Of a stretch of DNA of 64,000 bases, positions 63,108-64,000 are shown in pieces (position 1 is the stretch's first letter; each line of letters starts with the position of its first letter). Location: positions 40,741 to 104,740 of the forward strand of contig JAMXLF010000099.1 in NCBI GenBank assembly GCA_024281055.1, in the 5' to 3' direction. The notes under the pieces were generated by a model, which was not told the origin of the DNA, did not search any database, and saw only the letters and a program-made list of their open reading frames with translations. Both the position numbers and the translations under genes were made by a program. The stretch is from Geobacteraceae bacterium. Its GTDB lineage: Bacteria; Desulfobacterota; Desulfuromonadia; Geobacterales; Geobacteraceae.

Positions 63108-63818
63108 ATGAATGACGAAAAAGGATGGCTCTCAGCCGCCAGAATCTGGCTCTTCGTCGCCGCTCTCGCAACGGCACAGCTGTTCTCGTCCGGTATGACG
63201 GCCCATGCATCGGATGCCACCGATGCCCAGGGGATCGTGGATCGGGCCAAGGCCACCGTCAACGACCTGATGGCCGACAGCAACTATTCGTGGCTCCGCG
63301 ATCATCTCAAAGACGCCAAGGGATTGCTGATCTTCCCGCAGATCATCAAGGGTGGTTTTTTCGTGGGCGGTTCGGGTGGGACCGGCGTGCTGGTGGTCAG
63401 GGATGAAAAGAGCGGCGACTGGAGCCAGCCCGCCTTCTACACCATCGGCGCGGTAAGCCTGGGGCTCCAGATCGGCGGCGAAGCGGCAGAAGTAATCATG
63501 ATGGTCATGAAGCAGGATGAAATCGACTCGCTCTACACTTCGTCCCTTAAGGCCGGGGGAGACGTCTCGATCTCCCTCGGTCCGGTGGGCGGAGGGGCCA
63601 AGGAGGCAGTGACGGCTGATCTCATCTCCTTCGCCAAGTCACAGGGACTGTATGCCGGGCTGGACCTGGACGGGTCGGTGATCGAAGTGCGGGATGCGCT
63701 GAATCGTGGCTATTACGGAAAGAGCGTGACCCCCAGGGAGATCATTGTTGAGAAAAAGGTAAGCAATCCCGGTTCGGCAGACCTGCTGGCGGCACTGAAA
63801 AAAGCGGTAAAAAAATAA
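63108..63818 (+). CDS. SYLF (Ysc84-like) lipid-binding domain protein, exported
   Basis: 236 aa from the ATG at 63108, which has AGGAGG upstream; the frame start at 63009 is less likely. A signal peptide is cut near AHAS (about 30). The SYLF domain covers most of the rest (LKDAKGLLIFPQIIKGGFFVGGSGGTGVL; AFYTIGAVSLGLQIGGEAAE; GGDVSISLGPVG; GLYAGLDLDGSVIE). The domain binds phosphoinositides in eukaryotes; bacterial exported members have no settled role. It is followed by an IS remnant. Confidence 0.87.
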   Translation: MNDEKGWLSAARIWLFVAALATAQLFSSGMTAHASDATDAQGIVDRAKATVNDLMADSNYSWLRDHLKDAKGLLIFPQIIKGGFFVGGSGGTGVLVVRDEKSGDWSQPAFYTIGAVSLGLQIGGEAAEVIMMVMKQDEIDSLYTSSLKAGGDVSISLGPVGGGAKEAVTADLISFAKSQGLYAGLDLDGSVIEVRDALNRGYYGKSVTPREIIVEKKVSNPGSADLLAALKKAVKK

Positions 63819-63892
63819 TACCCATCCCACGGGAGAGCCACCTCCTTGTGCTCTCCCGTGTCCCCTCTTCCCCTCCCTAGTGTCCCGTTTGG

Positions 63893-64000
63893 TTAGTTCT
63901 TTCTAGTAATATTTGCACTTTGTTTTGCTCTTTGAACTGATTCAATAATTGCTGATGCGCTCTTGGTCCACTTGAACGGCTTGGCGCTTGTTGCGTTATG
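63893..64000 (-). mobile_element. C-terminal end of an IS630-like transposase (cut by window edge)
   Basis: The minus strand from the edge reads 35 codons (HNATSAKPFKWTKSASAIIE ..., ending ITRKN) then TAA at 63893-63895. The KPFKWTK block is typical of the C-terminal tail of IS630-family DDE transposases. The sequence TAGTGTCCCGTTTGGTTAG next to the stop (near 63878-63896) is probably the element end. The SYLF gene ends about 60 bases before it and is intact. Confidence 0.65.

Overview
The window reads as chromosomal DNA of a Geobacter-type bacterium (Geobacterales, Desulfobacterota). The main evidence is a complete type IV pilus locus in the Geobacter order pilB-pilT-pilC-pilS-pilR, followed by very short pilins of about 58 mature residues that end at Thr-Tyr-Pro, and a separate signal-peptide protein in the place of PilA-C/Spc. 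Fatty-acid oxidation genes, a methylmalonyl-CoA mutase subunit with its chaperone, and RND efflux genes fit the same group. The species cannot be named from the sequence.

Region 1 (1-12.0 kb, all minus strand) is a surface-polysaccharide operon with mostly overlapping genes. In transcription order it holds a UbiA-type prenyltransferase, a family 2 glycosyltransferase, the Wzm/Wzt exporter, the CDP-sugar enzymes RfbF-RfbG-RfbH, a NeuB-like synthase fused to a cupin, a thiamine-diphosphate enzyme, a HAD phosphatase, a Nudix hydrolase and an FkbM methyltransferase cut by the window edge. The set suggests an unusual, possibly branched-chain, deoxysugar.

Region 2 (12.1-33.3 kb, minus strand) is the pilus locus. 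pilB, pilT, pilC, pilS and pilR are followed by two large chimeric proteins (methyltransferase + TPR + family 9-like glycosyltransferase), two tandem short pilins, each behind its own sigma-54-type promoter, a PilA-C-like protein, and an ABC transporter/TPR group. Multi-membrane glycosyltransferase-like proteins lie on both sides. PilR is a sigma-54 activator, so the two promoters close the regulatory loop.

Region 3 (33.2-38.3 kb) holds ribF, tatC, a B12 group (MeaB-type chaperone GTPase, mutase B12-binding subunit, cobalamin adenosyltransferase), a tRNA-Val(CAC) gene, and a small secreted Cys-rich repeat protein between two similar hairpins.

Region 4 (38.4-46.9 kb, plus strand) is a lipid-degradation operon: FadE-type dehydrogenase, thiolase, FadJ-type bifunctional enzyme, acyl-CoA synthetase and glycerophosphodiesterase. 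A palindrome overlaps its predicted promoter.

Region 5 (46.9-57.3 kb, minus strand) is an MdtABC-like operon with an outer-membrane factor, preceded by three very small membrane proteins. Region 6 (57.7-64 kb) holds an aldehyde dehydrogenase, a decayed histidine kinase, an Rcp1-type response regulator, a REC-PAS-PP2C phosphatase with a 27-bp tandem duplication, two exported proteins, and the edge of an IS630-like element.
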